Shown piece by piece: positions 48,040-59,534 of a stretch of DNA of 64,000 nt (its first letter is position 1; every line of letters starts with the position of its first letter). The position numbers were made by a program, and so were the translations under genes. The stretch comes from Phoenix dactylifera. Its lineage: Eukaryota > Streptophyta > Magnoliopsida > Arecales > Arecaceae. The stretch is taken from the NCBI RefSeq assembly GCF_009389715.1, contig NC_052394.1:22570899-22634898 (forward strand). The letters are read 5' to 3'. The notes below the pieces were generated by a model, which saw nothing but the letters and a program-made list of their open reading frames with translations, ran no database searches and was not told the origin of the DNA.

Positions 48040-48600
48040 GCTAGAAGTGATTATTGGTTGGACCAGATCGGCCACTCAAATAGTGGATCAGTTCAACTAC
48101 CAAGCAACATGCACAAATGTGTGTGTATTGCATGTTTTTTGGTTTTATCCAGTTTTGTGCGTGTTGCTTTATGGTTGGACTGGTCCATCAGCTAAGCAGT
48201 GGAATCTGGTCCTACCAATAATCACTCTTGGTACTAGTAATTGGTCGGACCAGATTTATTGTTAAGCTGGCGGACCAATCCAATCGTGAAGCAACACACA
48301 TAAACAAGTGTATTGCATGATTTTCGATTTTGTCTAGCTTTGTGCATGCTGCTCCATGTTGGACGACTAGTCCATCAACCGAGTAGTGGACCTAGTCCAA
48401 CCAATAATCACTTCTAGTACTAATTATTAGTCGAACCAGATCTACTGCTGCGCTGATGGATTATTCCAACTATGAAGCAACATGCACAAACATGCGTCTA
48501 TTGGATGCTTTTGTTCGACTTTGTGCGTGCTGCTACGTAGCTAAACCGGTATGCTTCGTAGCGGTGGATCTGGTCAAACCAATAATTTCTCTTTTCATGA
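48040..48600 (+). repeat. Three-copy 187-bp tandem repeat
   Basis: The motif ACCAGAT after TGGTTGGACC or TCGGACC-like sequence recurs at 48062, 48249 and 48435, that is every 186-187 bp. Each unit also contains AAGCAACA(T/C)(G/A)CA, TGTGCGTG(T/C)TGCT-like sequence and CCAATAATCACT. Identity between units is about 75-85 percent by eye. No coding potential is evident. Confidence 0.85.
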
Positions 48601-50153
48601 GATCAAAGCCTAGATCAAGCTATGCTGCACCTCATGCGCGAGCCTGCGCTCTCAAAGTGCATTTCAAGGTGGGTTGCTGATTACCCTGCTTGGGGAAGGG
48701 GGACCATGATCTCGATAGCTGATCCACCTGATGCTCTGGTTAATTTACTCTGCACTCGCGCGTGTACGTGTGTTTTGCACTCACACGTGTGGGCCTCTTT
48801 TCGTGGAAGAGCTATAATGTTTTTTCTTGATCAAGGTGATTCAAAATTATCAATGTTCTTTGCACCTTGAGTTTAAGTAGGAAGCCTTGCGACTTTCTCA
48901 GCTGCCTTTCCCACAATCCACCACCTTGGCTGGTATAAACATTAATATTGTCCGTGCCAAATTGCCAATATGTTCATGAACTAACAAATTAGCTGAAAAA
49001 AACCCTAAGAGCATATTTGAGGGGAGGAGGGATAGTTAGGACTTTTGCATGGACTTCTATTTCAGCTGTTTGGTTAGAAAAAAAGGTTATTTTAATTGCA
49101 GATAGGAATAAGAATATTTCATCCCGCGAAAATTCAATTCCGACTTTTCTTTAGTATTCAAATTTTATTCATTCCAATTCCGATTCCGATCGCGAACGAG
49201 ATGCACCAAAGAATGTGAATATTTCAATTCTCATTCCGATCTATTCCGATTGTGAACCAAACACATTTCAAGAGCCTAAACTTTTCTGGATGATCATGTT
49301 CAAAAGTGTTGCAAAGACATAATCGCAAATTTTGGGTTCTAGAGCATCTCATCATGACTTGGAAGCACAGAATTTGGCAAAAATATGGTAAAACAATTCA
49401 AAAAAAGAATAGAAAAACTAATATAATTAAAATAAAAATGGAAATTTTGTGAACATAAATATATATTGTTTATATAAAACAGAACATGATGATACAATAG
49501 ATATTTATAACCAAAGTCACGGGAACGGGATGGCCAAAAAAAATTGTGCAAACTAAAAGTTCATGAAGTTATCTAAAAAATTGCAGCGTGCACTTTTGGA
49601 GAAAGTCTATAAATAGAAAATATATAAACTAAAAAAATTCATATAAAAAAAATAATTTGGAGTTTTACTTATTTTATGCTTATAATAATTGTATAGGTGT
49701 ACAAGCCAGCTACCCACTTATCTCAGGAAGCCTTAAAGGCTTCAACCCATGAGCCGCTGTGCAGGAGGCTGAGAAACATGCAAACATGGAATGGAGAAGA
49801 AATATAATAGGAGTGAAGAGGCGAAGAAAAAAAAGAAAAAAATCTCTTTGGTTTTCATTATCGGCGAATAATTCAGAAAGTCACCGATATTCATGATTTT
49901 TACTAACTTAATGGATTTTTCATGATCCATTAACATATCAACGAGTCATCTGTCAAATAATTTGATAAAATATTTAGAAACAAATTATTCATAATTTTTT
50001 TTTTAAAAAAAATGCAGAATTTTGTTACTATGCTTCAAGGCAAAAAGCTGGTTCTAGTGACAGAAATAATAACCATACGCTATTATAAAAAGCATGCAAG
50101 TTAAATCGAGCAAAGTTAATATGATAGAGCTATTGACAACTCGACACCCCAAC
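48601..50153. other. Intergenic DNA with a MITE-like relic
   Basis: AT-rich with no gene. A MITE-like stretch at 49015-49272 has CTGTTTGGTTAG near the left and the inverted GTGAACCAAACAC at the right, and an interior of ATTCCGATT-like repeats. Ends are not precisely defined. Confidence 0.4.
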
Positions 50154-50161
50154 CCCACAAG

Positions 50162-51260
50162 TAGGGCTGGAAGTGGGCTCGGGCCGGCCCGAAGCCCATC
50201 GGGTCGGGCCGCCCGCGGGCCGGGCTATGGGCTAGGGCCAATGCATTTCGGGCCGGGCTCGGGCTGAATAATTAAGCCCATTTCTATTTCGGGCCGGGCT
50301 CGGGTATCTCATTGGCCCGGCCCGGGCCCGACCCAAGCCCGCGCCCATACTCAGCCCGAACGCGGCCCATACTCAGCCCGAACGCGTTTGCATTTCGTTT
50401 AAAACCACTCTAAAAAATGTTTGCAGATTGTCTTCATTTTTTACTTGGGATGTTACCAGGAGTGAATACTCTAGCACAAGTTCTTTCGTTTGCTGGTTGC
50501 TTCCCTGTCAGCATTCCATGTCCCTGCTGGCAGATGGTTCACATCTTAAGTTTTTTTTATTCTAATACATTGCAGGAGGAGTGCGCAAAAAACCAGAAAC
50601 TCCGAAGCTTGACTTGTATATAGTTCTCGCGGATTCATCTCCTTGGGTAATCGAAATATGTTTTTTTTAATTTCACCCCATTCCCTGATAAGTTTTGCAG
50701 TTTCTGGATTGATAATACGAATCAAGTGTATTTAGCTTTTGGAATGAAGGGGACACCTTTGTTGTATTGTATATTTCAAATTTACAGAACTGTATCAAGA
50801 GTACCAAGATTCTGTTGGTGGCATCATCCCTGTGCTCTGATGCTTCAAATTCATGTGCGAAGTGAGATTATTCATAGCTGTTAAGCACAAGATGCAATTA
50901 CTTTTAGCCACCTAGTGTGTCAGGTTTCCGAATTTATTGCAGGTTGGTGGACAAGAATTTAAGACACTGGCAATAGGTCCATTCAATTTGTTGGGGTTTG
51001 GTAAAGAGTCTTATCTTCTAGGTTGATAGTCTCATGCGTTGTTTGAGGTCCTGGCTTCCCTATGTTACTCAAACGGGCCGGCCCAGGTTAGGACCCAACT
51101 GGGCCGGCCCAAATGGGCTCGGGCCGGGCTCAGGCCGGGCTCGGGCCTTGTTCCTTAAAAATTTTTCGGGCCCCGGCCCGGCCCGAAGCCCCGAAAAAAA
51201 ATTAGGGCCGGGCTTGGGTAGGGGTTTGGCCCGACCCGGCCCGGCCCACTTCCAGCCCTA
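50162..51260 (+). mobile_element. hAT-type non-autonomous transposon with internal unique sequence
   Basis: The ends are perfect 17-bp inverted repeats TAGGGCTGGAAGTGGGC and GCCCACTTCCAGCCCTA. The flanks carry an exact 8-bp direct duplication CCCACAAG (50154-50161 and 51261-51268), the hallmark of hAT transposition. Subterminal zones (50170-50390 and 51065-51250) are dense in GGGCCGGGCTCGGG units. The middle (about 50400-51050) is ordinary-composition DNA with exon-like pieces bordered by TGCAG and GTAA. There is no transposase. The intact ends and duplication suggest a fairly recent insertion. Confidence 0.9.
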
Positions 51261-52050
51261 CCCACAAGGCCTTTGACACCTTTACATGGCATGTGAATGT
51301 CACAATAAGATAAGCAGAACTCAAATCAACATTTATAATATGTTTACATCAGAATGCCTGTTAGGATGGAACTTAGAACCTCTGCTCTAATACCATGTTA
51401 AAATCACCAATTATTTCAAAAGCTTAAGCTAATAGGATAAGATAGATTTATTTATATATTTTATATTTTCTTACAATGGATTCTCAGAGAACCCCATTAT
51501 AACTCTTTTTCTCTATGATAGAAAGAAAAGAATAGCTCGTCATTGCTGGTGCCATTGTTCAATGACTGAACAGATGTAGCTAAAAAATATTGACGATAAA
51601 AGAGTGAAATGACTTGAATTGATAGACATAACATGCAGTTCCATCAAAACTCTGTAGTTAAGCATGTTTGGACAAGAGCGATAGTAAGATATTTTTGACT
51701 CCCAGATAATTGTCCAGATCTAAATACAAAACAGAGGAAGCTGAAATCAAACTAAACATGACTCGAGCAACAACAGACATGGAGAGGACATCTTATGAGA
51801 TACAAGCATCTTCAATAGGATTTTATTTTACCAGGAAAATAAGCAAATCAAGAAGTGTTTTCGTGGATTGAAAGGGCATAAAGCTGTCCAAGAACCCAGC
51901 AAAGTTTAACTTGAGCATAAGCTAGAATCTTTTGTTTTCTTGATGCAATTATGCAAGCTAGAATCAAAAACTTAAGTTGCCTATGAAGTGATACCTCTAT
52001 ATAAAAAACAACGACAATAAAATTGTAAGTCCATGCCAGAGTCAAGGGCC

Positions 52051-52154
52051 ACAATCTGCACCAATGATCTTGATTCTTGATTTCAGATCAACATGACTAG
52101 GATGACCATCGATGTGGAAATTAGGGAAGATGACTCGCTTCGCTTCGACCCCTG
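52051..52154 (-). pseudogene. Exon-like piece, unknown gene
   Basis: After a TTTAACAG acceptor-like sequence the minus strand reads GVEAKRVIFPNFHIDGHPSH and continues VDLKSRIKIIGADCGP to a stop. Its amino-acid composition looks truly coding. I do not recognise the family. It could be the last exon of a small or decayed gene that also includes the piece at 53333-53545. Confidence 0.3.
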
Positions 52155-53332
52155 TTAAATCATATATTATCAGGCAATAGCAGAATAAACACCTGTTGTT
52201 CTGAAATTTCTGCAAATAACACAAGAAGTAAAAGGTGAAGTGTTGCCACATAGAAATGTTGCAACAATGAAACAACTTACTACTATAAGTTTTTTCTTTC
52301 TAAACAATACATACAAAAAATGAAGAGTAAATAATTAAACCAACAAGAATATCCCATATGCAATGTCATCCCAACTTTACAGGACCAGTTTTATGCATAC
52401 AGCTTATTTCTGAAAAAAAAGGAGAGATTTATAAACAACTTTTTTTTTTTTTGGATGTCCCTCCACCAATACCAATTCTTCACAAATCAGTGTCCTCTAC
52501 CTAAATTGCTCCCACTTGACTACAGTGCATGTGCCTATGCTATCCACCAATCCTCTGATTTGTCCCATATTGATGTGGTTCCTATGCTCTCTCTGGTATA
52601 ATCAAAATCCACACTCTCTATAACACAATCCATTCAATCATATCTGACCTTTTATTTCTACTTAGATTAAGCATCCACCCGAGCAGAAATAAATAAAGAA
52701 ATAAACATATTTCAATAAAAGAAAAGAAAAACCATTTTTGAGAATTCTTGGGGCACATTATAGAAATATTTGATGTCTTGTTTGGAGGAAGTGTGCTCCA
52801 CATCCAACTCTCTGAAGAGCAAACTGCAAATGAGTGAGCTACAGTGTCATCGAATATGCAAAAGTTTACACAGAATGCAGTCTCATTGATGACTTCTCTT
52901 AAACAATGTCTAAGAAGCAGAAATACATATTCTTCAATTGATAAACAAACAGAACATGACTTAGTCTTGATGCCTGAGATCGTAGCAAACCATCTTCATC
53001 CATTAGACAACAAATACTTTCTAAGTGATGCATTATGAATCAAATACCTACTGCTCTGATAAGTAACTTGTGATAACCTAATGTAGAGGAAGAGGGAGGG
53101 AGGCGGCTTGGATCCAGTATATTGCTCCGAGGCAAGCTGGGAGCCAGGAACTTACTGCAAATGTATCTGGAGTGATTCATTGTATAATAGCACAGCATGC
53201 ATAGGAAGACTGCAAAAATGTGAAAGAATTAAGCTTATGAAATGAATAACAGCAATTGCAAAATCTTAAAATCCTACTTTTTATCATAAAAGAGCTGGAA
53301 CAACATCACAGGGAATAACATTCTAAAATGCA

Positions 53333-53545
53333 AGTATACCTTCCACTAGGCTTGTTAAGGTTTCTCAGCTTGGTTTGAGTTAATGCTGGACCAATTGTAG
53401 CAACTATCATTTGCACAAGTGGAGATGAAGAAGTACTTGCTACGTAACGGCACATTCCTATTGATATAAGTAATTCTAATGACGTGCAGCGTAAATAAGC
53501 TGCATATATCTCAATACCATATTCATCCACATAAATGTCTTCTTG
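53333..53545 (-). pseudogene. Exon-like piece, unknown gene
   Basis: The minus strand reads about 68 codons open (EDIYVDEYGIEIYAAYLRC, then TSLELLISIGMCRYVASTSS, ending LRNLNKPSG) up to a GTATAC donor-like site. It has balanced, helix-rich composition unlike chance AT-rich frames. No family is recognised. It may be part of a decayed gene or a captured fragment. Confidence 0.3.
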
Positions 53546-53852
53546 GTATCACCGATTGAAAACTGAGAATGCTAAATACTGGATAAATGTCTTCTTTGAG
53601 AAAATTAAATACAGCTGATCGAAAATGCTAAACACTAGCGCGATACTGGATCCACGAAAGAGAATAAACAATACAACAACTGAGTGGAGAAGGCATTGCA
53701 AATGGAAAGACGGCATCACAAACTCTTAGAGAAGTATACATGTACTAAATTCTCTTTTTTTTTTTTGTGTTAAAAATACATAAACCACCTTAACAAGGCC
53801 AAATCAAGCCCCAGGAAAAACTGATAATAGAGCCCCTGCAGGAAAAAAGAAA

Positions 53853-54030
53853 CTTCCTAATGGTGCTCCTCATGCTGTATCCTTTCCCTCATCTCCATCT
53901 TCTTCTTGTGCTCCTCATCCATTGCTTTGTACTTCTCAGCAACTTGAACCATCTTCTGGATTTCTTCCTTGCTCAGCCTGCCATTATCATTGGTAATAGT
54001 TATCATCTTCTTCTACCCAGTGGTCTTATC
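53853..54030 (-). pseudogene. HSP70 C-terminal fragment, inverted
   Basis: The minus strand reads a diverged copy of the HSP70 substrate-domain to lid region: DKTTG, then [35 protein letters not shown] and MRSTIRK, compared with [29 protein letters not shown] and MRNTIRD in the intact genes. The Gln after DKTTG has become a stop, and some bases are lost before MRSTIRK. Only about 180 bp remain, with no intron position included, so retrocopy and duplication cannot be told apart. It lies 1.5 kb upstream of HSP70 copy 2 in the opposite direction. Confidence 0.85.
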
Positions 54031-54174
54031 ATGCATGCATGCTTGGGTACGTGCACATATTATGTATTGGGTTGGGCCTCCTAGAGCTATTGGGCTCACG
54101 AATCATGGCCTTAAGTTTGGCACAATTTTCAGTTAGTCTAGATTGGCTTATACTCTACAGTCTACATTGACCAT

Positions 54175-54618
54175 GAAGATGTTAGGTTACGGGATAAAGT
54201 GAACCATGGGTTGACCCAACTGGAGGTGGTGATGGGTCAAGTTACTGTCGGGTTGAGACATAGGGATCAGGGGAAACCTATTAACCTGTAACCAACCCCA
54301 TTATTACATAAGCTAGAAATTGGAAACTGAACTCGACTTGTTCATTAGTTAGGTGACCTAATCCGGCTCAATTGGGTCAAAGAAGTTAAATGGGTTTTGA
54401 ATTGATTTAAGAGTCTTAAACGTGTTGATCATGCCTTAATGTGAAAACCAGACTAAATTATTATAGACACAAAACATGATAGACATGTCATGATTTAATA
54501 AATAAGGTGGGTCAACTAGTTTATGATCCAAGCTTGTTAAGGCCAAACCCAGATCAGCTTATCTAGGGTCGTTTGTGAATTGGGTTGGCGGGTTGAACTA
54601 TAAGTTGCCATCCCTAAT
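54175..54618. mobile_element. hAT-like relic
   Basis: The right end GGGTTGGCGGGTTGAACTAT followed by AAGTTGCCATCCCTA matches the right end of the 42474-42999 relic (GGTTGGCGGGTCGGGCTAT, TTTTGCCACCCCCTA). The interior has GGGTTGA- and GACCCAACT-type motifs. The left end is eroded. Confidence 0.5.
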
Positions 54619-55365
54619 TTCGACTTATACTCGTATTAGGATTTTTTCCCCCCATGAAGTGGAGCTCTTTATAGTCCAACAATATAGGATATCGAGATGT
54701 ACCCAAGATGCTCTACGAAGCAAACCTAATCATAAACCGGGCATGGTAAAAAAATATTAAATTTTAAATAAATTTGGTTTTAAGCCCAATTAGAAATGAA
54801 TATAGTTATTCACCCTGAGGCAAGGAAATTACAATGCTCCAGCTGGGTTCTCACTGTTGCATCCTCTGCTGCTGACGTGGCATAAGATGATTGGTGCTAC
54901 AACGGGAATCCGAGCGACGCATCGACTCCACGTGGGATGGTTTCAACTAGTCTTGTTGTCGGAACGGAGAAGGGAAAGGTCATCCGTCCATGATAAGGAC
55001 TGCGGGGACCCGCATGAACTTTTTTCTGCAACCAAACACTTCCAAGCAGATTGGAAATAGTTTTGACGTCCGGACGATTCCAAATTTTAGATCAGTCACG
55101 TTTTCTAATCCTCGACGTGGACGGAAACCATCCATAACCCGCTTGCCCGCCAATCTCCACTCACAGCCCTACATCATGCGTGGGTCCCACGTAGCCACCG
55201 CTCTATCGACGAATCAGCGCTCTTCGTTTAGTGGCTTTAATCGAGTCCCGTTTCGCTCGGAAGCAGGCGAGGAGAGCCAGAGTCCACGTCCCTCCTCCCT
55301 CCTCCCGCGAAACAGAAGCAAATCTGAACCGTTCAATCAGATCGGGCGGCCCAGAAAAGTCTTTG
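54619..55365 (+). promoter_or_regulatory. Upstream region of HSP70 copy 2
   Basis: Unique DNA that grows more GC-rich toward the gene. No repeat insertion is seen in the last 500 bp. The core elements are listed separately. Confidence 0.45.
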
Positions 55366-55378
55366 GAACTTTCTAGAA
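55366..55378 (+). promoter_or_regulatory. Heat-shock element, HSP70 copy 2
   Basis: GAACTTTCTAGAA is a perfect three-unit GAAnnTTCnnGAA site, 14 bp upstream of the TATA box. The spacing to the TATA box equals that in copy 1. Confidence 0.85.
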
Positions 55379-55392
55379 CCCTGGAGCTTCCT

Positions 55393-55399
55393 ATATAAG
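55393..55399 (+). promoter_or_regulatory. TATA box, HSP70 copy 2
   Basis: TATATAAG lies 128-134 bp upstream of the start codon. It implies a CT-rich leader of about 100 nt starting near 55425. Confidence 0.8.
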
Positions 55400-55526
55400 C
55401 CCCTTGCGTGGTCGGCCTCTTTGCTCCATCTTAGAAACCCTAGCCGTGCGGTATCGCTCGGCCCTGTTGCTCTCCTTTTTCTTCTTCTTCTTCTCGTTTT
55501 TACTCTTTTCGATCTCCGTCGACGCA

Positions 55527-58500
55527 ATGGCCGGCAAGGGTGAAGGTCCGGCGATCGGGATCGATCTCGGGACGACCTACTCGTGCGTCGGCGTGTGGCA
55601 GCACGACCGGGTGGAGATCATCGCCAACGACCAGGGGAACCGCACCACCCCCTCCTACGTCGCTTTCACCGACACCGAGCGGCTCATCGGCGATGCCGCC
55701 AAGAATCAGGTCGCCATGAACCCCACCAACACCGTCTTCGGTGAGTCTCTTGCCCTCGGATGTCCCTTTTTCTAGATCTGTTGTTGATGCATTAAGTAGA
55801 TCTCTATTTATTCCTGTGGGTCTTTCTTGTATGGATCTTAAACCTATTAGATCTGTGATCTCGTGCGTCTTATTGGGTTGATTTGAATCGCGTTGATAGA
55901 TCTGATTCTTTTGGTGGCCCTGAATATCTTTTCCCCTTAAATAACGGAAACAATTTAGATATTTTTCTCTATTAATGCTATCTGCTCGCTTAATAGGCGT
56001 TTTTTTATTTGTTCCCAACTGCTTGTTCTGGATGTTTTTAATAAATAATTCTGGCGGTTTCTATTTTTTAGATCTACGTCAAACATGGCGGCAAGATTTG
56101 TCATTGAAGTCTGCTTCATTATTTTTTCTGCGATCCTTATTATCATCTAGCTGTGACTCGGAATTTATGAATCATATTTTGGACATATCACGTTTGATTG
56201 TTAGAGAGAGTTTAAATTGTGAAGACAAAAAAAGGAAGCAGAATGGAAATTTAGTTATTTTATAATAACCGAGAACTTCCTTTGAAGCAAAAATAATTGC
56301 TCGTGTCTGTTTATGTTCTTGGGTAGGAAGCAAAAACATAGAAACTTATTTGTACCACATCGCTCACCTATGTTATTTTAAATTTTCATTGGAGAGTAAA
56401 TAATGTGGAGTATAAGCCTCATCTTTTTTGAAATTTATGATGCCCTAGGCTGTTTAACTTACAGGAAGGTCTTCATTTTAGAAGTTGGAACGTGTTTCTT
56501 TCAGCTTTACTAGGCTTGGCTTATGACTTTTAAGCGGGTGTGCGATGAAAAGAAATGTTAGACATCAAGTTGATGAATTTGAACCTGTTATTTACATTTT
56601 TTAAATGCTCATAGTCTACCTTGAGTACGTTTTATGCTTCATAGGTGTTTTTACTGGTTTCTTTGTGCTCGGTTCTTTGGATTGGTTGGAGAAAAATTTA
56701 AGGGAATGAGGACCATAGTTGGTTTTCTATGGTACTACTGTCTGTGCTAGCATTGCACATCCAGCTTTTATAGAAACTTTGATATGATTACATTTTTTGT
56801 GATTTCTTAAACTATATTGTGTCTTTCCCAGAAATAGTTATGATTTTTTTTTTGCTTAAACAATAGCTGCCTATGTGATTTATATGTGCGCATGCCTGCA
56901 TATTGTGAATGTTTTCATGATACTCAGAGCAGATCCAGAGCATTGGGTAACAGGGCTTAGGGTGGATGGTTGCAATAATATATGATCATTGTGTATCTAC
57001 TTACTTGATGCATAGTGTGGTGGATTCACCCAAATACTACCTGTTTTGGTTTCTGTACTCTCCTTCTTCATTCAATACTGGAGGAAGACAAATCTAAGTG
57101 GAGTACCTTCTGTATTGGACTTGTTGGTCGAGTTGCACTTTTTTTTTTTTTTTTGGGGGGGGGGGGGGAGGTAGGGGGGGATGGTCCCAAGTGTTCAAAT
57201 CACATGTAGCAAAACATACACTTTGATTTCTGATCTTTTTTTGTCTGAGTGGAAGGATTTTCCGTGAAGTTTTTTGATCTTGATAATGACAAACCCAATG
57301 GAAGAAAGTCTTGTGACACACAAGATATGTCATAGTTTATTAAGTATCAATAAGCTGATTTGGGGTCATTTGAATGTGCGTGAAGACTAAGATTTAGTAT
57401 TGCTGGATATTTTAGATGTTGTTGAAGAAGCATAACACATGTTTGAAAAACTGGCGTGCCTTTGTTAGGATTCCATCTGACAAGATATTAGCAGAGCCAT
57501 TGATAGATAGGGGGCTTTCAGTTGTGCTATTTCTTGATTATGGAACTTTGCTCTACATTGCGCATATTGTTTTCACTGGGGTTAGTTTTGCATCATCTTT
57601 TATTCTTTAGCAGATCCTTAAACTCTAGAAATTGGTCAACCGATTCTTAGTCTTCTACCTTTGTTATGATATGCTCCCATAATGCTGTTTTTTTTCTTTT
57701 GCACTTGATGTATGAATAATTCTTTTTTGGTTCTTTCTACATACTTCATGCGGTATCTTTTTGGGCACAAGCTCCTGGTCTTACCGTTCTTTGCTTTACA
57801 GATGCCAAGCGACTTATCGGCCGGCGGTTCTCTGATGCTTCTGTCCAGAGTGATATCAAGCTCTGGCCCTTCAAGGTTATTGCTGGCCCTGGGGATAAGC
57901 CCATGATTGGTGTCCAGTACAAGGGTGAGGATAAGCAGTTCTCTGCAGAGGAGGTTTCATCCATGGTCCTCATGAAGATGAAGGAGATTGCTGAAGCCTA
58001 CCTTGGTTCTACTATTAAGAACGCAGTTGTCACAGTCCCTGCCTACTTCAACGACTCCCAGCGTCAGGCCACCAAAGATGCTGGTGTCATTTCTGGCCTC
58101 AATGTCATGCGAATTATCAATGAACCCACGGCTGCCGCTATTGCATATGGTCTTGATAAGAAGGCTAGCAGTGTTGGCGAGAAGAATGTTCTCATCTTTG
58201 ACCTTGGTGGAGGCACCTTTGATGTCTCTCTCCTTACCATTGAAGAGGGTATCTTTGAGGTGAAGGCCACTGCTGGGGACACCCATCTTGGCGGAGAAGA
58301 CTTTGACAACCGCTTGGTGAACCACTTCGTCCAAGAGTTTAAGAGGAAACACAAGAAGGACATCACTGGAAATCCGAGGGCGCTTAGGAGGCTGAGGACA
58401 TCTTGCGAGAGGGCAAAGAGGACCCTTTCATCTACTGCCCAAACCACAATCGAGATTGATTCCCTGTACGAGGGCATTGATTTCTACTCCACCATCACCC

Positions 58501-59534
58501 GTGCCAGGTTTGAAGAGCTTAACATGGATCTCTTCAGGAAGTGTATGGAGCCTGTAGAGAAGTGCCTGAGGGATTCCAAGATGGATAAGAGTAGTGTCCA
58601 TGAAGTTGTCCTCGTTGGTGGGTCCACCAGAATTCCCAGGGTGCAGCAGTTGTTGCAGGATTTCTTCAACGGGAAGGAGCTGTGCAAGAACATCAACCCT
58701 GACGAGGCAGTGGCTTACGGGGCTGCTGTCCAGGCTGCCATTTTGAGTGGCGAGGGAAATGAGAAGGTGCAGGATCTTCTTCTGTTGGATGTCACCCCCC
58801 TGTCCCTTGGACTGGAGACTGCAGGAGGTGTCATGACTGTCCTAATTCCAAGGAACACAACCATTCCCACCAAGAAGGAGCAGGTCTTCTCAACCTACTC
58901 CGACAACCAGCCTGGTGTCTTGATTCAAGTTTATGAAGGCGAGAGGGCCAGGACCAGGGACAACAACCTCCTTGGTAAGTTTGAGCTCTCAGGCATTCCT
59001 CCTGCACCAAGGGGCGTTCCTCAGATTACAGTTTGCTTCGACATCGATGCAAATGGTATCCTTAATGTGTCTGCTGAGGACAAGACCACCGGACAAAAGA
59101 ACAAGATCACCATCACCAATGACAAGGGTAGGTTGAGCAAGGAGGAGATTGAGAAGATGGTCCAAGATGCAGAGAAGTACAAGTCCGAGGACGAGGAGCA
59201 CAAGAAGAAGGTGGAGGCTAAGAATGCCTTGGAAAATTATGCCTACAACATGAGGAACACCATCAAGGACGATAAGATTTCATCCAAGCTGGCTGCTGAT
59301 GACAAGAAGAAGATCGAGGATGCCATTGAGCAGGCTATCCAGTGGCTGGAAGGAAACCAGTTGGCGGAGGCTGATGAATTCGAGGACAAGATGAAGGAGC
59401 TGGAAGGCATCTGCAACCCCATCATTGCCAAGATGTATCAGGGTGCGGGTCCCGACATGGCTGATGGAATGAATGATGATGCTCCCGCTGCTGGCGGCAG
59501 TGGGTCTGGCCCCAAGATTGAGGAGGTCGATTAA
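55527..59534 (+). CDS. HSP70: Cytosolic heat shock cognate 70 kDa protein, copy 2 (exons 55527-55740, 57802-59534)
   Basis: A second full HSP70 of 648 residues, starting [19 protein letters not shown]. The intron (55741-57801, 2,061 bp, GTGAGT/TTACAG) splits the codon for Asp72 in phase 1, the same site as in copy 1. The protein has the two phosphate-binding motifs (IDLGTTYS and [10 protein letters not shown]), [10 protein letters not shown], the lid helices and the cytosolic EEVD tail. The linker before EEVD is short and Gly/Pro/Ala-rich ([17 protein letters not shown]). It is closely similar to copy 1, with most DNA differences silent, so the two are paralogues doing much the same job of ATP-driven folding. 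The heat-shock element and strong TATA box suggest high and heat-boosted expression. Residues about 116-180 are encoded by DNA almost identical to copy 1. Confidence 0.97.
55741..57801 (+). other. Intron of HSP70 copy 2
   Basis: AT-rich intron with a T16G14 homopolymer junction at 57139-57168, followed by further short G runs. No mobile element was recognised. Confidence 0.9.

Larger units (their letters stand above)
51269..53852. other. Intergenic DNA with minus-strand exon-like pieces
   Basis: Mostly AT-rich. Two or three minus-strand pieces look like exons of a gene I do not recognise; the two better ones are listed separately. I could not assemble a complete gene. Confidence 0.4.

Noticed and set aside
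48040-48600. Tandem 187-bp repeat as a CRISPR-like array or tRNA cluster
   Set aside because: Units are long, diverged and contiguous, with no spacer structure and no tRNA fold. The DNA is eukaryotic.
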